The notes: generated from the sequence alone by a model not told the origin. 64,000 nucleotides of DNA from CAVONV01 sp963697355 (GCA_963697355.1 CAVONV010000032.1:434001-498000); one strand, 5' to 3'. Shown: positions 1-9,695, numbered from the stretch's first letter. A program made the numbers and translations.

Positions 1-355
1 CGGTATCCACATACACTCTAAAACGAACCGAAGCTTCGACCTCCTCATCGCCGAGCGTGGCAACACCAACGGCAAATCTCAACATGGGACTTTGGGGAAT
101 CTTCGCGACGAACGCCATTCGTGAGGGCAAAGGAGGCGCTAGCGAGCGTCTTGTCTCTTCACCCACAGTCCAGGGAATCGAAAGACTCCGGTTCTGGCGT
201 TGTGAATAGAACTCGATGTCGCTGAAACTCAACTCCGCATTCACAACCTCGTCCACGAAAAACATAGGAGCCTCATCCTTCGGTGAGCTACAGCTCGAGG
301 CTCCGACAAGTATTAAAAGCGTCGCAAACGACGTGACCAACCCTCGCCGACCCAT
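1..355 (-). CDS. Partial lipoprotein; N-terminal domain like that of the sulfatase-like lipoproteins
   Basis: The gene runs off the left edge, so only about 118 N-terminal residues are visible. The ATG at 355 begins a short basic start (MGRRG), a hydrophobic stretch and a VGASSC lipobox-like site, so the product is probably a lipoprotein. The following 90 residues (...FFVDEVV..., ...ETRRSLAPPLPSR..., ...PMLRFAVGVATLG...) match the N-terminal beta domain of the protein at 9721-11601 (FFVDQ, ETRRALAPPSPSR, PVLRFAIAAATLG). A third version lies in the protein at 22557-25316. The missing remainder is therefore probably another alkaline-phosphatase-superfamily catalytic domain, which is inference. 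It is divergent from the gene at 424, with about 70 bp between them. Confidence 0.75.
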   Translation of the reverse strand, partial: MGRRGLVTSFATLLILVGASSCSSPKDEAPMFFVDEVVNAELSFSDIEFYSQRQNRSLSIPWTVGEETRRSLAPPLPSRMAFVAKIPQSPMLRFAVGVATLGDEEVEASVRFRVYVDT

Positions 356-423
356 GAAGGCCGCAAAGGCAATGAACCAGCGTGGTGTGTTGGCAAACAA
401 GTGATTCTCGAATCGATTAGTTG

Positions 424-2235
424 ATGGCCAAGAAAGGCAGCCTAATATCCCAAATCGTTCTTTGTCAACAGACACCGTCTCGACTATTTTCACGTCCTTT
501 GCTAGACTGGCGCTGGATCGATCACCTTTCGCGAAGCATGCCCCGGCAAAAACTTCTCTCCAGACTTGGCAACAGCCAGATCTCCCAGTGGTGGGTCGAC
601 ACCGGCATGCTGTTGCTGCTCGCAGCTGTTTCGGCAGGGCTGACGTTTCATGCAGGCCGGCGAGGTTTTTTTGCGTTCGATCAGTCCATCGTCTTCGATG
701 GCGGGTACCGCGTATACCTAGGACAGATTCCCTACCGGGATTTCATGATACCCGTGGGGCCCGTATCACTTTGGATACAAGCACTCTTCTTCACCGTCTT
801 TTCGGTGAGTTACTCGTCCTATCTACTCCACGCGGCCGTAATCAACGCCGTCGCAGCCACCGTCGTCACTCTGTGGATTGCGCTGCTCTGCCCAAACCAA
901 AAACTACTAGCGGGAGCGGGCGGTCTACTAACGGCGATATGGTTCTATCCTCCCTTTGGGACGCCATTCTTCGATCAAACGGCATTCTTCTTCCACGTTT
1001 GCTCTTCCACTCTCGTCGTCTACGTTTGTGTCATCGAGATCCGGAATAGACACGAGGATATCGTCTCCAGGACACATTGGATATGGCTACTCTTTGCAGG
1101 CGGTTTCGCCGCTTTGTCTTTCCTGAGCAAACAAAACGCCGGCGGTCTCTCCATCTCCTTCTTGCTGGCGATACTTCTCCTTGGTGGGAGACTGGAGTGG
1201 AGACGGAGACTAATCCTGACATGGCTATTCTTGACGGGGGCTGCCCTTGTAGCTTTGGCTTTTGTGGTCTGGCTCTTCCTCTGCTCCGACCCGGGTACTT
1301 TCAAGGAGTACTTCTTCGTCATTCCCGCGCAGGAGGGACTGAGCCGACTAACTCACGAGAGATTTCTAGAAACACTTCTTGGCCAACTCTCGTTCCGGGG
1401 CGCCGCCCGGAGCACAGCCCTGGTGGCTTTCGCGATTTCTCTATTCTTCTTGTCGAGTCGATGGAGGCTTTCCCGCAAACGACCCAACGCCGAGTTGGAT
1501 CGCGGTCGTCTCGCAGCGGTCACTGCGATGACTCTGTGCCTGTTTCAATTCGTTTACGCACCTATCACCAACAACGACCCCTACAATACCTATGCCTTTA
1601 GTGGCATCATCCTGATCCTCTGTCTCTGGCTGTTGTCACAGTCTTTTGCTCTTCGTTTCTCGACCCGGTGGAGTTACGTATTCAGGACAGCCTTTTGGAT
1701 CCTTGCTTTGACGTTCAGCGCAAGGCTTTTTCATGAAGGATGGACGGTGGCGACAACGAGGCGTGTGCATGACGTCATCGAGCATTCGAGCTTTGCCAAA
1801 AACGTGAGCTCGAAGGCGCTCCACCCGGTCCTCTGGGCGATACCGACCTATGCCAGTTGGCGGCGCGAGGTTGTTATCGAGGTGAAAGACGTCGATCGCC
1901 TGGCTGCTTTTCTCGCCGAACGGGAGGAAGCGGTCCTTATCTTCCCGGACTTTACGGTTTTGTATGGACTCACTGGAAAGACGCCGCCGCAACCGATCTT
2001 GTGGTTCCACCAAGGGTTGACGTACTCCGGCGAGTACTCGGTCGTTCTCGATGAGAGGATCGTCGAAGAGATGAATTCAAACAAAGTCAAGCTCGTCGTC
2101 TTGGAAAGCACTTCCTTCTTTGGAACGGCAGAGCGGCTCTCTCATTTCCCGCTACTGCAAAGCTACATTCAGCAAAACTTCTCGGAACGGGAACAAATTG
2201 GAATCTTCAGAGTACTGACCAAGCGACAAAGGTAA
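424..2235 (+). CDS. GT-C-like polytopic membrane glycosyltransferase
   Basis: About 603 residues with roughly ten or more hydrophobic segments. After the first membrane segment comes a loop with an acidic pattern (FDQSIVFDGGYRVYLGQ, then IPYRDF). This arrangement is typical of GT39/ArnT/PMT-like (GT-C) enzymes that use polyprenyl-phosphate sugars outside the inner membrane. The last 150 residues (VVIEVKDVDRL..., VLIFPDFTVLYGLTGK) look like a soluble C-terminal domain. The frame can begin at TTG 421 or ATG 424. An internal ATG at 541 (MPRQK) is also possible, because the first 40 residues are poorly organised. The substrate cannot be read from sequence. It ends 12 bp before the convergent sulfatase-like gene. 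Confidence 0.75.
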   Translation: MAKKGSLISQIVLCQQTPSRLFSRPLLDWRWIDHLSRSMPRQKLLSRLGNSQISQWWVDTGMLLLLAAVSAGLTFHAGRRGFFAFDQSIVFDGGYRVYLGQIPYRDFMIPVGPVSLWIQALFFTVFSVSYSSYLLHAAVINAVAATVVTLWIALLCPNQKLLAGAGGLLTAIWFYPPFGTPFFDQTAFFFHVCSSTLVVYVCVIEIRNRHEDIVSRTHWIWLLFAGGFAALSFLSKQNAGGLSISFLLAILLLGGRLEWRRRLILTWLFLTGAALVALAFVVWLFLCSDPGTFKEYFFVIPAQEGLSRLTHERFLETLLGQLSFRGAARSTALVAFAISLFFLSSRWRLSRKRPNAELDRGRLAAVTAMTLCLFQFVYAPITNNDPYNTYAFSGIILILCLWLLSQSFALRFSTRWSYVFRTAFWILALTFSARLFHEGWTVATTRRVHDVIEHSSFAKNVSSKALHPVLWAIPTYASWRREVVIEVKDVDRLAAFLAEREEAVLIFPDFTVLYGLTGKTPPQPILWFHQGLTYSGEYSVVLDERIVEEMNSNKVKLVVLESTSFFGTAERLSHFPLLQSYIQQNFSEREQIGIFRVLTKRQR

Positions 2236-2247
2236 TTCTAACAGGCC

Positions 2248-3669
2248 TTACTTCGTACCGCGCTCCTCGACATAGCCAAGCTTTTCGAGGTTCTCGCGTA
2301 CTTCCGGACTCATGTCGAGCTTTGGCGAGCCGGCTACAAGATGCCGAAGGGTGAACTGCCTGAGGTGCATCTTCAGCTCTTCGATCGGCGCCTCGTTTCG
2401 AACCGTATCAGAATGCCACAAGTTGACTCGCTCGTCAGGGTCACGATCCAGGCGGAACAGCTCGAAACGATCCTGATCAATGTCATGAATCAGCTTCCAC
2501 CCTCCGGAGTACACCACCACTTTACGATCATCTTCCCCCGTGGCATGGCTGCCTTCGCTAAAAACGGGGTCACTACTCCGCTTGACTGCCTCAGAGACCT
2601 CTAGAAGGTTCTCGCCTCGAAACGAGCTTGCGGCTCCTGCAACCTGCGCCAGAGTTCGTGCCACACTGGCAATCTCGACCGGCCGTTGCACCCGTTTCCC
2701 GCGCAGTTTCGGGTCGATATCTCCCCAGATGACGAGAGGGACATGGACCAGTTCCTCGTAGACCTCCCGGCCGTGTCCAAAACGCCCCCGTTCCATGAAA
2801 TACTCCCCGTGATCCGATGTAAGAAGCGTCACCGAGGGACGATCGGATGGAATGAGCTCCAACTCGGCGACCAAACGCCCAATCGCTACATCAGTGAACG
2901 CGATCTCCTCGTCGTAAGTCGCTTTCACGCTTTCCACAGGAAAAGGCAGTGGCGTCCCCTGCTCTCGCAAGTCTCTAGCGCCCTTGTACAGCTCGTTGAA
3001 TGTGTATTTCGCGGGGTTCGTCCCGGCGGTGTCGGCGACAAAGCCATACTCCGCATGGCGGACATAGGTGAAGTGTGGATCGAAGTAGTGAACCCAGAGG
3101 AAGAAAGGCTCCTTGCCGGCGCCGGCCAGGTGCTCGAGGGCCTTCGCAGTGATTCGATCCGATGTGACGCTGTCATGGCCGAGAATCAAGGACTCGTCAA
3201 AAATGTCGAAGCCCTGGTGCAATCCATGCTGACGGCTCACAAACCAATGCGTTGCGACGCCAACCGTGTGGTAGCCCGACTCCTGGAGCCGTTCCGCCAA
3301 AGTGGTCAAATCCTCAGACAAGGATGTCTCAGAATGAAGCGCACCATGTTCCCTGGGGTAGAGAGACGTCATGATGGAAGCCATGCTGGGCAACGTCCAC
3401 GGCGCTTGTGCGATGGCATGTTCGAAGACCAATCCCGACGAGGCCAACCGATCGATTTGCGGCGACGTGTTGCGCTCGTAGCCATAACAACCGAGATGAT
3501 CCGCTCGCAGCGTGTCGATGGTGATGAGCACAATGTTGGGCCGTATCGGATCGAGTTTCCTTTCTTGGCAACCTCCTAGACCAAGTAAACACACCACCCA
3601 ACTCGCGGCCGCCACGTTCCGCCACGAACCAAGCAGGGTCGCATTCCGTTGAGGGGCCTCTTTGACCAT
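2248..3669 (-). CDS. Sulfatase-like (alkaline phosphatase superfamily) lipoprotein, Thr-type active site
   Basis: 473 residues with a lipoprotein signal (lipobox LGGC, Cys34). The fold signature is clear: NIVLITIDTLRADHLGCYGY at 45-64 gives the N-terminal metal-site Asp residues, and TSDHGEYFMERGRFGHG further on gives the second metal site. At the nucleophile position the sequence is APWTLPSMAS, with Thr92 where sulfatases have the Cys/Ser of C/S-x-P-x-R, and Met where they have Arg. A formylglycine cannot form there. By analogy with LtaS and phosphoethanolamine transferases, Thr may act as the nucleophile in phosphoryl transfer or hydrolysis; this is inference. The C-terminus carries EKLGYVEE, shared with the paralogues here. 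It starts 3 bp after the upstream GT-C-like gene stops, so the two are probably co-transcribed. Confidence 0.85.
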   Translation of the reverse strand: MVKEAPQRNATLLGSWRNVAAASWVVCLLGLGGCQERKLDPIRPNIVLITIDTLRADHLGCYGYERNTSPQIDRLASSGLVFEHAIAQAPWTLPSMASIMTSLYPREHGALHSETSLSEDLTTLAERLQESGYHTVGVATHWFVSRQHGLHQGFDIFDESLILGHDSVTSDRITAKALEHLAGAGKEPFFLWVHYFDPHFTYVRHAEYGFVADTAGTNPAKYTFNELYKGARDLREQGTPLPFPVESVKATYDEEIAFTDVAIGRLVAELELIPSDRPSVTLLTSDHGEYFMERGRFGHGREVYEELVHVPLVIWGDIDPKLRGKRVQRPVEIASVARTLAQVAGAASSFRGENLLEVSEAVKRSSDPVFSEGSHATGEDDRKVVVYSGGWKLIHDIDQDRFELFRLDRDPDERVNLWHSDTVRNEAPIEELKMHLRQFTLRHLVAGSPKLDMSPEVRENLEKLGYVEERGTK

Positions 3670-3672
3670 TCT

Positions 3673-5742
3673 CTAATCGCCCGACCCGCTCGTCTCGTCC
3701 TCGACACCCCTCACGACCGGCTGGTCATGAAGTGTGTCGACGTTGAGATATTGATCGCGGAGCATCAGTCCCAGGAAGACTACGACCAAGCCAATCGCTA
3801 TCGCTCGCCCCCTATCGGACGAACGCCAAATTCGAGCGAGCACCACAGCCGACAAAATGCATGCAATGGGTGCATAGAACAAGTCCTCTTTGGCGTGGAG
3901 AAAGATGCGCGGAAGAAGGACCGGGTCCTTCAGAACCAGCATGATGACATACGTCATCCCCGCCGCATAAAGAACTCTCTTGTGGAACCTGGCCGTACCG
4001 TTTCGCCACAGCAGCACCCAGCCGAAAAGGGACAACACCACATAAAGAGGGTAACCGTTTCTCAGGATCCGCACCGTGTCCCTCATTTGGTTTCTCAAAA
4101 AGAGAAACGTGGCAGGCGGATCGTATTCCATCCGATCGAGCAAGGCCTGGTTCCTAGCTACGGCTTCGCGAGCGTAGGGAAGGTAATAGACCGAAAAGGA
4201 AACCGCCAGGCCCAAACCGAAACACGAGATGAGCCGCCAGGCCAGCTTCTTATCCTCTTCGTCTTTCGAAACGGCCAACAGCAAAACCAGCGAAGTGGTC
4301 ATGATCGAGACTTGTACGAGGGATGCCGGATACGACAGGAGCGTGGCCGCGGTCAAGACCGAGAAGACGAGCATCCCACTTCGGGTGGTGAGTTTCCGGT
4401 GCCAAAGAACAAGGCACAATATCCACAGGAGCACAAGAAGCTCACCTAGGATACCAGGGGCGTGGACGCGGTGCGCGTGATGCCAGAGCGAGATCTCCAA
4501 ACCGAGGAGAATGGCAGAGAGGCGCGGCGTCAAACCGTCATGCCAAATGGCTTTGGTGATGAGAAACACCAAAACCAGCATGATCGCTCCGAACAGGACG
4601 GGGAGAAACTCGACGAGAAACCGCGGATCGTCATGAAGGCGCGATACGGCAAAAACAGTGATGTAGAACCACGGCGGGTAGGGCGCACCGTAAGCAGTAC
4701 CGAAGTGAGGTCGCACGTGTCCGTCGTCGAAGACGTCACTCGAGGTCGAATATCGGTAGAAGTCGCCGGGAGTCAGCTCCAGTGTCTCGAGCCATTCGAC
4801 TTGAGGAATGTGGTTCCACAGATCGGGTGGCGCATGGTTCGGGAAGAAAATTACGACCGATTGAACCAAAGCTACTCCTACGAACAGCCGGCTGAGAAAT
4901 GCCGCATCGGTGCCATCCAGAACGGGTTCGCCTGCTTTTACGCTGAGCTTTCTAAGGATTGCGAATAGTGCCCAACCGCAGGGGAACAGAACCCAGAGTC
5001 GACTCCAAGCCATGAGACTCAATTGGGGCGCCAGCGCCGTGAATATCGAAACGAGACCCACGCCGAGGAAAAGCACGACAAACGATGCGCGGAATGAACC
5101 ACCGGTCCACCGAATGAACACAAAGCCAAAAAGAGGAAAAGCAGTGGCAAGCAGCAAGTGCTTCAGCGAGGGCAGAAGAATGACTCCTCGCGACAGTGGC
5201 GCCACCTCGATCCAATCCACTCCCACTCCGAGATCTTCGGGAAACCTCCCGCCGGAAGACTCGTCATCACGGATTTCGAGCTCTACTTCGAGCGGTCCTA
5301 TCTCTGCCACATGCTGCGGTATGACAGCTTTGATACCTCCCCAAGGATAAGAGCGATCCGTAAAAACGAAATCCCCAATGGGATGCCCGTTGACACTCAT
5401 TGCCAGTGTCCCGTCCAGGCCGAAACGATGACATCGAATTCGGATCTCAACCGGTGAGCTTATGGCGTGATAGGGGAGGACGAATCCGAAACGCCTACGC
5501 GTGAGCCGGCCATAAAAGTCGATCACATCCACTCCGCCGTCGGCGAGGCGAATGGGACCATTCATCCTGAGCCTCGAATGAAACTGATCCCGGTTCGCGA
5601 GATAGTCCCGGTCCATCGAACCTATCTCGAACCGTAGAGACTTTTGAGCCTGCAAGGCGACCAGATAGGCTGCACCACCCAGTAGAAGCACTGTCAGAAT
5701 AGCGGCGGTTCCACGCCACGCCGATGTCTTTTCCTTTTCCAC
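3673..5742 (-). CDS. GT-C-like membrane protein with N-terminal periplasmic beta domain
   Basis: About 689 residues. One membrane helix at 12-30 is followed by about 150 residues of predicted periplasmic beta structure (FEIGSMDRDYLANRDQF..., VEIRIRCHRFGLDGTLAMSV, PLEVELEIRDDESSGG). The rest, from about residue 195, is ten or more membrane helices with a loop containing PPDLWNHIPQVEWLE, as in GT-C-type sugar transferases and related polymer proteins. The GTG at 5742 is the only obvious early start and its ribosome-binding site is weak, so the start is uncertain. It lies 3 bp upstream of the lipoprotein gene at 2248-3669, so the membrane protein and the surface enzyme form a pair. The substrate is unknown. 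Confidence 0.75.
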   Translation of the reverse strand: MEKEKTSAWRGTAAILTVLLLGGAAYLVALQAQKSLRFEIGSMDRDYLANRDQFHSRLRMNGPIRLADGGVDVIDFYGRLTRRRFGFVLPYHAISSPVEIRIRCHRFGLDGTLAMSVNGHPIGDFVFTDRSYPWGGIKAVIPQHVAEIGPLEVELEIRDDESSGGRFPEDLGVGVDWIEVAPLSRGVILLPSLKHLLLATAFPLFGFVFIRWTGGSFRASFVVLFLGVGLVSIFTALAPQLSLMAWSRLWVLFPCGWALFAILRKLSVKAGEPVLDGTDAAFLSRLFVGVALVQSVVIFFPNHAPPDLWNHIPQVEWLETLELTPGDFYRYSTSSDVFDDGHVRPHFGTAYGAPYPPWFYITVFAVSRLHDDPRFLVEFLPVLFGAIMLVLVFLITKAIWHDGLTPRLSAILLGLEISLWHHAHRVHAPGILGELLVLLWILCLVLWHRKLTTRSGMLVFSVLTAATLLSYPASLVQVSIMTTSLVLLLAVSKDEEDKKLAWRLISCFGLGLAVSFSVYYLPYAREAVARNQALLDRMEYDPPATFLFLRNQMRDTVRILRNGYPLYVVLSLFGWVLLWRNGTARFHKRVLYAAGMTYVIMLVLKDPVLLPRIFLHAKEDLFYAPIACILSAVVLARIWRSSDRGRAIAIGLVVVFLGLMLRDQYLNVDTLHDQPVVRGVEDETSGSGD

Positions 5743-5884
5743 GTTGCCGAGACATTACGACTCCGACGCGGCTGAGGTCAAGCGGCTATGAAATGCTACC
5801 GCGCAACAAGGTCTTGATTTGCGCCACCACATGAGTCTGTTTAGACTTGGGACTCCAAGACCGACAAGATGAGGTTTCTAAATC

Positions 5885-7363
5885 TTGATATTGAGAAGAG
5901 TTACACTTGTTTGGCTGATGGCTTTGGCAGCCGCTTTGTCGTCCGGATGGACTCTAGCGGCTTGTGGCGGTGCTCGAGAAGAGTCCGTCTCGGAGCCGAA
6001 ACCGTTCCACGTGGTCATCTTCCTGGTCGATGCACTCAGAGCGGATCGACTGGGATTGTACGGACACGAAAGACCGACGTCTCCGAACATCGACGCCCTC
6101 GGCGAACGAAGCGTGGTGTTCGAACAGGCCAGCGCACCGGCACCCTGGACCCTGCCTTCAGTCGCATCTCTGCTGCTCTCCGAGCTTCCCTGCGAGCATC
6201 GTGCCCTCGTCGACGGCGAGACGATTGCCCCCACCGCCAAACCGCTGGCCATCCATCTCAAAGAAGTCGGGTACCAGACGGGCTCTTTCTTCATCAATCC
6301 GTACGTCGGCCCTATGTCGGGTCTCGATCGCGGCTACGATGTCAGTAAGCTGAAAAAGGCAGACGGCCGAGTCGTCGCCTCTTGGCTCGCCTCCCTCGAG
6401 AAGACACCGTTCTTTCTGTATATCCACAACGTCGAACCACACAATCCCGAAGAAGCGGTTAAACATTTCGTTCGTCCATTTGGAGAGGTACCTCCGCAAA
6501 CCATCAAAGACCTGGAATCGTATTTCCGCGAGCTTCGTCGCCTGACACGAGTGGACTACGACAACGAGGTCCTTCTCGGAACGACTGACAACTCGGACGA
6601 CCAACGGGAAGTGATGAACAAGTTGGCCGCCCTCCAGTCCGAGATCGACACACTCTACGATGCCACGGTGCTGGAGGCCGACGCCCGGGTCGGCAGTGTC
6701 ATCGCTGCGCTCCAGCAGGCTGGGGTGTGGGACGAGACGCTGTTCATCCTGCTCTCCGACCACGGGGAAGAGTTGGGCGACCGCGGTGGTTGGCAACATG
6801 ACCACTCCGTATATGAAGAGCTCATCCACGTACCGCTCATCATACGATTCCCCAACGACCAATACGCCGGTCGCCGTATCAGCGAGCCGGTCGGCCTAAT
6901 CGACGTGGTTCCCACGATCTTTGATTATTTGGGGCGCCCCGGTTTGGCCACCCACTGTCGGGGCCGAAGCTTGCTTCCGCTCGACAACATCCGGGACATG
7001 GCCGACCAAATGCAGATCACATCCATGCGGGTCAACAGGAAGAAATACTACAAGCCGTACAAGGAGAACCGCGGTGATATCAACGTTGTGGTGCGGCGAG
7101 GAAAGTGGAAAGGCATTTGGAACGCCGAAATCGACACTTTCGAGCTCTATGACCTCTCTACTGACCCGCAGGAGCAGGACGACCTCAGTGAAAGCCAACT
7201 CGATTTGGCCGACGAAATGCGTCGATTTGCTCGCCTCGAGATGGCGGCTTGCCTCGAAATGGACCCGCAACCCCGCCCGACCGCAAAAGAGACGCTCGAC
7301 GAGGACATGAGGCGCCAGCTGGAATCTCTGGGATACGTCGAGCGCACGAAGAAGAAGCGTTAG
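5885..7363 (+). CDS. Sulfatase-like lipoprotein, Thr-type active site
   Basis: About 492 residues. Lipobox LAAC at Cys27. The metal-site segment FLVDALRADRLGLYGHE and the later LLSDHGEELGDRGGWQHDH place it in the alkaline phosphatase superfamily. The nucleophile region reads APWTLPSVASLL (Thr89), again with no Cys and no Arg. Instead of the usual LTG-x-YP, the helix reads LLLSELPCEH, so it is the most divergent copy at this site. The C-terminus is ESLGYVER. The frame starts at TTG 5885 with GAGG about 9 bases upstream; a later ATG at 5918 would remove half of the signal peptide. It begins the plus-strand run that continues to 17858. Confidence 0.85.
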   Translation: MILRRVTLVWLMALAAALSSGWTLAACGGAREESVSEPKPFHVVIFLVDALRADRLGLYGHERPTSPNIDALGERSVVFEQASAPAPWTLPSVASLLLSELPCEHRALVDGETIAPTAKPLAIHLKEVGYQTGSFFINPYVGPMSGLDRGYDVSKLKKADGRVVASWLASLEKTPFFLYIHNVEPHNPEEAVKHFVRPFGEVPPQTIKDLESYFRELRRLTRVDYDNEVLLGTTDNSDDQREVMNKLAALQSEIDTLYDATVLEADARVGSVIAALQQAGVWDETLFILLSDHGEELGDRGGWQHDHSVYEELIHVPLIIRFPNDQYAGRRISEPVGLIDVVPTIFDYLGRPGLATHCRGRSLLPLDNIRDMADQMQITSMRVNRKKYYKPYKENRGDINVVVRRGKWKGIWNAEIDTFELYDLSTDPQEQDDLSESQLDLADEMRRFARLEMAACLEMDPQPRPTAKETLDEDMRRQLESLGYVERTKKKR

Positions 7364-7410
7364 CGAGCTCCGTAGATGTCGCTAGCAAGAAGTTGGAGAA
7401 GGAGAAGACC

Positions 7411-8769
7411 ATGGGCCGCAAGCTGACGCCGCTGGCTACCACCTTGTTTTGTGCACAACTCGTATTCTCTTTGGGTTGTTCGAAGCAAACGAGCCGGCCT
7501 AACGTCATCTTGATATCTCTCGACTGCCTGAACCAGAGGCAGCTCGCCTCCTCCGTGGGCACGAGCATTGCACCAGCACTCTCCGAGCTCAAAAGCCACT
7601 CCATTGCTTTCTCCCGCGCCTATACTCATGCGCCCTGGACAAATCCCTCTCACATGAGCATCATGACCGGACTCTATCCTTCACAACACGGTCGCAATGT
7701 TCCCTATGGGCTAATGATCGATTGGAACGACTTTTACCCGCGAGTTCCGTCATTTCAGACCATCGGCGATAACCTCTCCCGAGCGGGATACGACACAGCG
7801 GCTTTCGTAGGCATGGGGAGTATTTCCGGCATCTACGGAATTCGTCAGGGCTTCCAAGTGTTCGAAGAGTTCCACAAGAACAACAACCTGTCGGATCTCG
7901 AGGTGAGCTTCGACAAAGTTGAAACCTGGCTGGCTGAGCGCAAGCAGAATCCGTTCTTTTTGTTTCTCCACACCTACGACCTACACGAACCGCGCCCGGA
8001 AGGATTGTCGTCGGACGGGGACGCGATCCGGCACATCGACCAATATATGGGAAGGCTGCTTTTGCAGCTGAAAATGCAGGATCTCTACGATTCCACCTTG
8101 ATCATCGCAACAGGCGATCACGGGTCCAACATGGTAGAAACCCAGGGCAAGTGTTGCGTCCACGGCGCCGGGCACTACGAGGAGAACCTTCGAGTACCGT
8201 TGCTTTTGAAGCTTCCCCATTCCACCGAATCCAGCGAAGTGACTACCCTCGCTCGCCACATCGATCTACTGCCGACCATACTCGAGGCGGTTGGATTGTC
8301 AGACGCTTCATACGACGGACCGGGGCAGTCCTTGCTACCCATCGTGGAGCGCGGTGCGGATCGAAATCGCCTTTCGTTCTCTGAGGCTGACGGTCGATGC
8401 GCAGCCCGTAGTGCGCTGGTCACCGACCGCTACAAGTACATCTACACCCCAAAAAATCCCATCCAGGCGCTCCTGCAGGGAAACCCTCGATTCTTCGATG
8501 AAGACTGTACCGAAAGTTGCCGCAACTTGCCGATAGAGGAGCTCTACGACTTGAGTAGCGATCCTCATGAAAACAAGAACCTCCTCGACTCCGACCTCAC
8601 CGCCGACCAACAGGAATGGCTGAAGCGGCTTCGAATCGAGATGGCAACACACCTCAACATGCCCCGCCACTATCAGGTCAGCGTCGTAACCGGCCCAAAA
8701 GGCCTTTTGGAAGACTCCGAGCTAGAGGACTTGAAGAAGGCGTTGAAAACGCTTGGATATATCCAATAG
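7411..8769 (+). CDS. Sulfatase-like lipoprotein, Thr-type active site
   Basis: 452 residues from the ATG at 7411, chosen because GGAGAAGGAG lies just upstream (7395-7404) and the signal peptide begins there. Longer in-frame starts back to 7249 would overlap the previous gene. Lipobox SLGC, Cys23. Metal-site motif NVILISLDCLNQRQL. Nucleophile region HAPWTNPSHMSIMTGLYP with Thr77. Second metal motif IATGDHGSNMVE followed by HGAGHYEE. The C-terminus is KTLGYIQ. There are several extra Cys residues (GKCCVHGAG, DEDCTESC) not seen in its neighbours. Family assignment is firm. The true reaction (sulfate ester, phosphate ester or phosphotransfer) cannot be decided from sequence. Confidence 0.87.
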   Translation: MGRKLTPLATTLFCAQLVFSLGCSKQTSRPNVILISLDCLNQRQLASSVGTSIAPALSELKSHSIAFSRAYTHAPWTNPSHMSIMTGLYPSQHGRNVPYGLMIDWNDFYPRVPSFQTIGDNLSRAGYDTAAFVGMGSISGIYGIRQGFQVFEEFHKNNNLSDLEVSFDKVETWLAERKQNPFFLFLHTYDLHEPRPEGLSSDGDAIRHIDQYMGRLLLQLKMQDLYDSTLIIATGDHGSNMVETQGKCCVHGAGHYEENLRVPLLLKLPHSTESSEVTTLARHIDLLPTILEAVGLSDASYDGPGQSLLPIVERGADRNRLSFSEADGRCAARSALVTDRYKYIYTPKNPIQALLQGNPRFFDEDCTESCRNLPIEELYDLSSDPHENKNLLDSDLTADQQEWLKRLRIEMATHLNMPRHYQVSVVTGPKGLLEDSELEDLKKALKTLGYIQ

Positions 8770-8800
8770 TACTTCGGCGTTTGCAGAGATATCGCTGAGG

Positions 8801-8806
8801 TATAAT
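8801..8806 (+). promoter_or_regulatory. Candidate -10 box for the 3-hydroxyacyl-CoA dehydrogenase
   Basis: An exact TATAAT preceded by GAGG lies 35 bases before the ATG at 8841, in the only 70-base gap of the surrounding run. The -35 is poor (GTTTGC-like at an 15-17 base spacing). It suggests the dehydrogenase can be transcribed separately from the lipoprotein genes. Confidence 0.4.
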
Positions 8807-8840
8807 GCCGCATCGACCACCCTAAAGGAGAATTCCAGAA

Positions 8841-9695
8841 ATGAAGATCACGGTTCTGGGCGCCGGCATCATGGGCAGCGGCATTGCATACGTATCAGCG
8901 ATTGCGGGTTTCGAAACGGTACTCACTGATGTTTCTTCCGACGTATTGGACAAAGCCGCGGGCACGATCGGAAAGTATATCGACATCGGCATCGCACGCG
9001 GAAAGATCGATGAGAAGACCAAACTTGAGATAGTGGGTCGCCTGCATCTGGACCCAAAGCTCGAGACCTCGGTCGAGAACGCCGAGTTGGTGATCGAGGC
9101 GGTCCCGGAGAAGATCGCGCTCAAATGCGAGATCTTCGCCAAGCTCGACGGGATGACTCTCTCCGAGACGGTTCTTGCCACCAACACCTCGTCTCTCAGC
9201 GTCACTGAAATCGCAGCTACCACCAAGCGTCCACAGCGGGTCATTGGAATGCACTTCTTCAATCCCGTGCCGAAGATGAACCTCGTGGAGATCATTCGCG
9301 GGATGGACACGAGTGACGAGACCTTCCGCCTCGTTGAAAGTGCCGCGCAAAAAATGGGCAAGGAGACCGTCGACATCCGGGAGTCCCCTGGCTTCGTTAC
9401 CAGCAGGATCAACGCAGTCATCGGCAACGAGGCTTTCTACATGCTGCAGGAAGGTGTGGCCAGCGCACGCGATATCGACAAAGCACTGAAGCTCGGGCTC
9501 AATCACCCCATGGGTCCCTTCGAGATGGTTGACCTTGTTGGTCTCGACACCCGCCTGGGTGTCCTCAACTATCTTCATGAACGGCTTGGTGAGAAGTACC
9601 GCCCCTGTCCCCTGCTCGTGCAATACGTGAGAGCCGGTCGGTTGGGACGCAAGGCAGGACGAGGTGTCTACGACTACCGCGGGGCATCGGACTAA
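8841..9695 (+). CDS. 3-hydroxyacyl-CoA (3-hydroxybutyryl-CoA) dehydrogenase
   Basis: 284 residues, the normal length of the single-function Hbd/PaaH enzyme, which oxidises 3-hydroxyacyl-CoA with NAD+ in the cytoplasm. The N-terminal Rossmann fold has VLGAGIMGSGIA at 5-16 and TDVSSD after strand 2. The catalytic His-Glu pair is in IGMHFFNPVPKMNLVEII (His138, Glu150). The C-terminal helical domain has the LNHPMGPFEMVDLVGLD signature. The start is supported by AAAGGAG 10-16 bases upstream. It is the only central-metabolism gene in the window and has no thiolase, crotonase or acyl-CoA dehydrogenase beside it, so its link to the surface genes is unclear. Confidence 0.93.
   Translation: MKITVLGAGIMGSGIAYVSAIAGFETVLTDVSSDVLDKAAGTIGKYIDIGIARGKIDEKTKLEIVGRLHLDPKLETSVENAELVIEAVPEKIALKCEIFAKLDGMTLSETVLATNTSSLSVTEIAATTKRPQRVIGMHFFNPVPKMNLVEIIRGMDTSDETFRLVESAAQKMGKETVDIRESPGFVTSRINAVIGNEAFYMLQEGVASARDIDKALKLGLNHPMGPFEMVDLVGLDTRLGVLNYLHERLGEKYRPCPLLVQYVRAGRLGRKAGRGVYDYRGASD

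Noticed and set aside
7249..7410. An upstream extension of the third sulfatase-like gene
   Set aside because: It overlaps the previous gene and would bury the lipoprotein signal. ATG 7411 has a strong ribosome-binding site.
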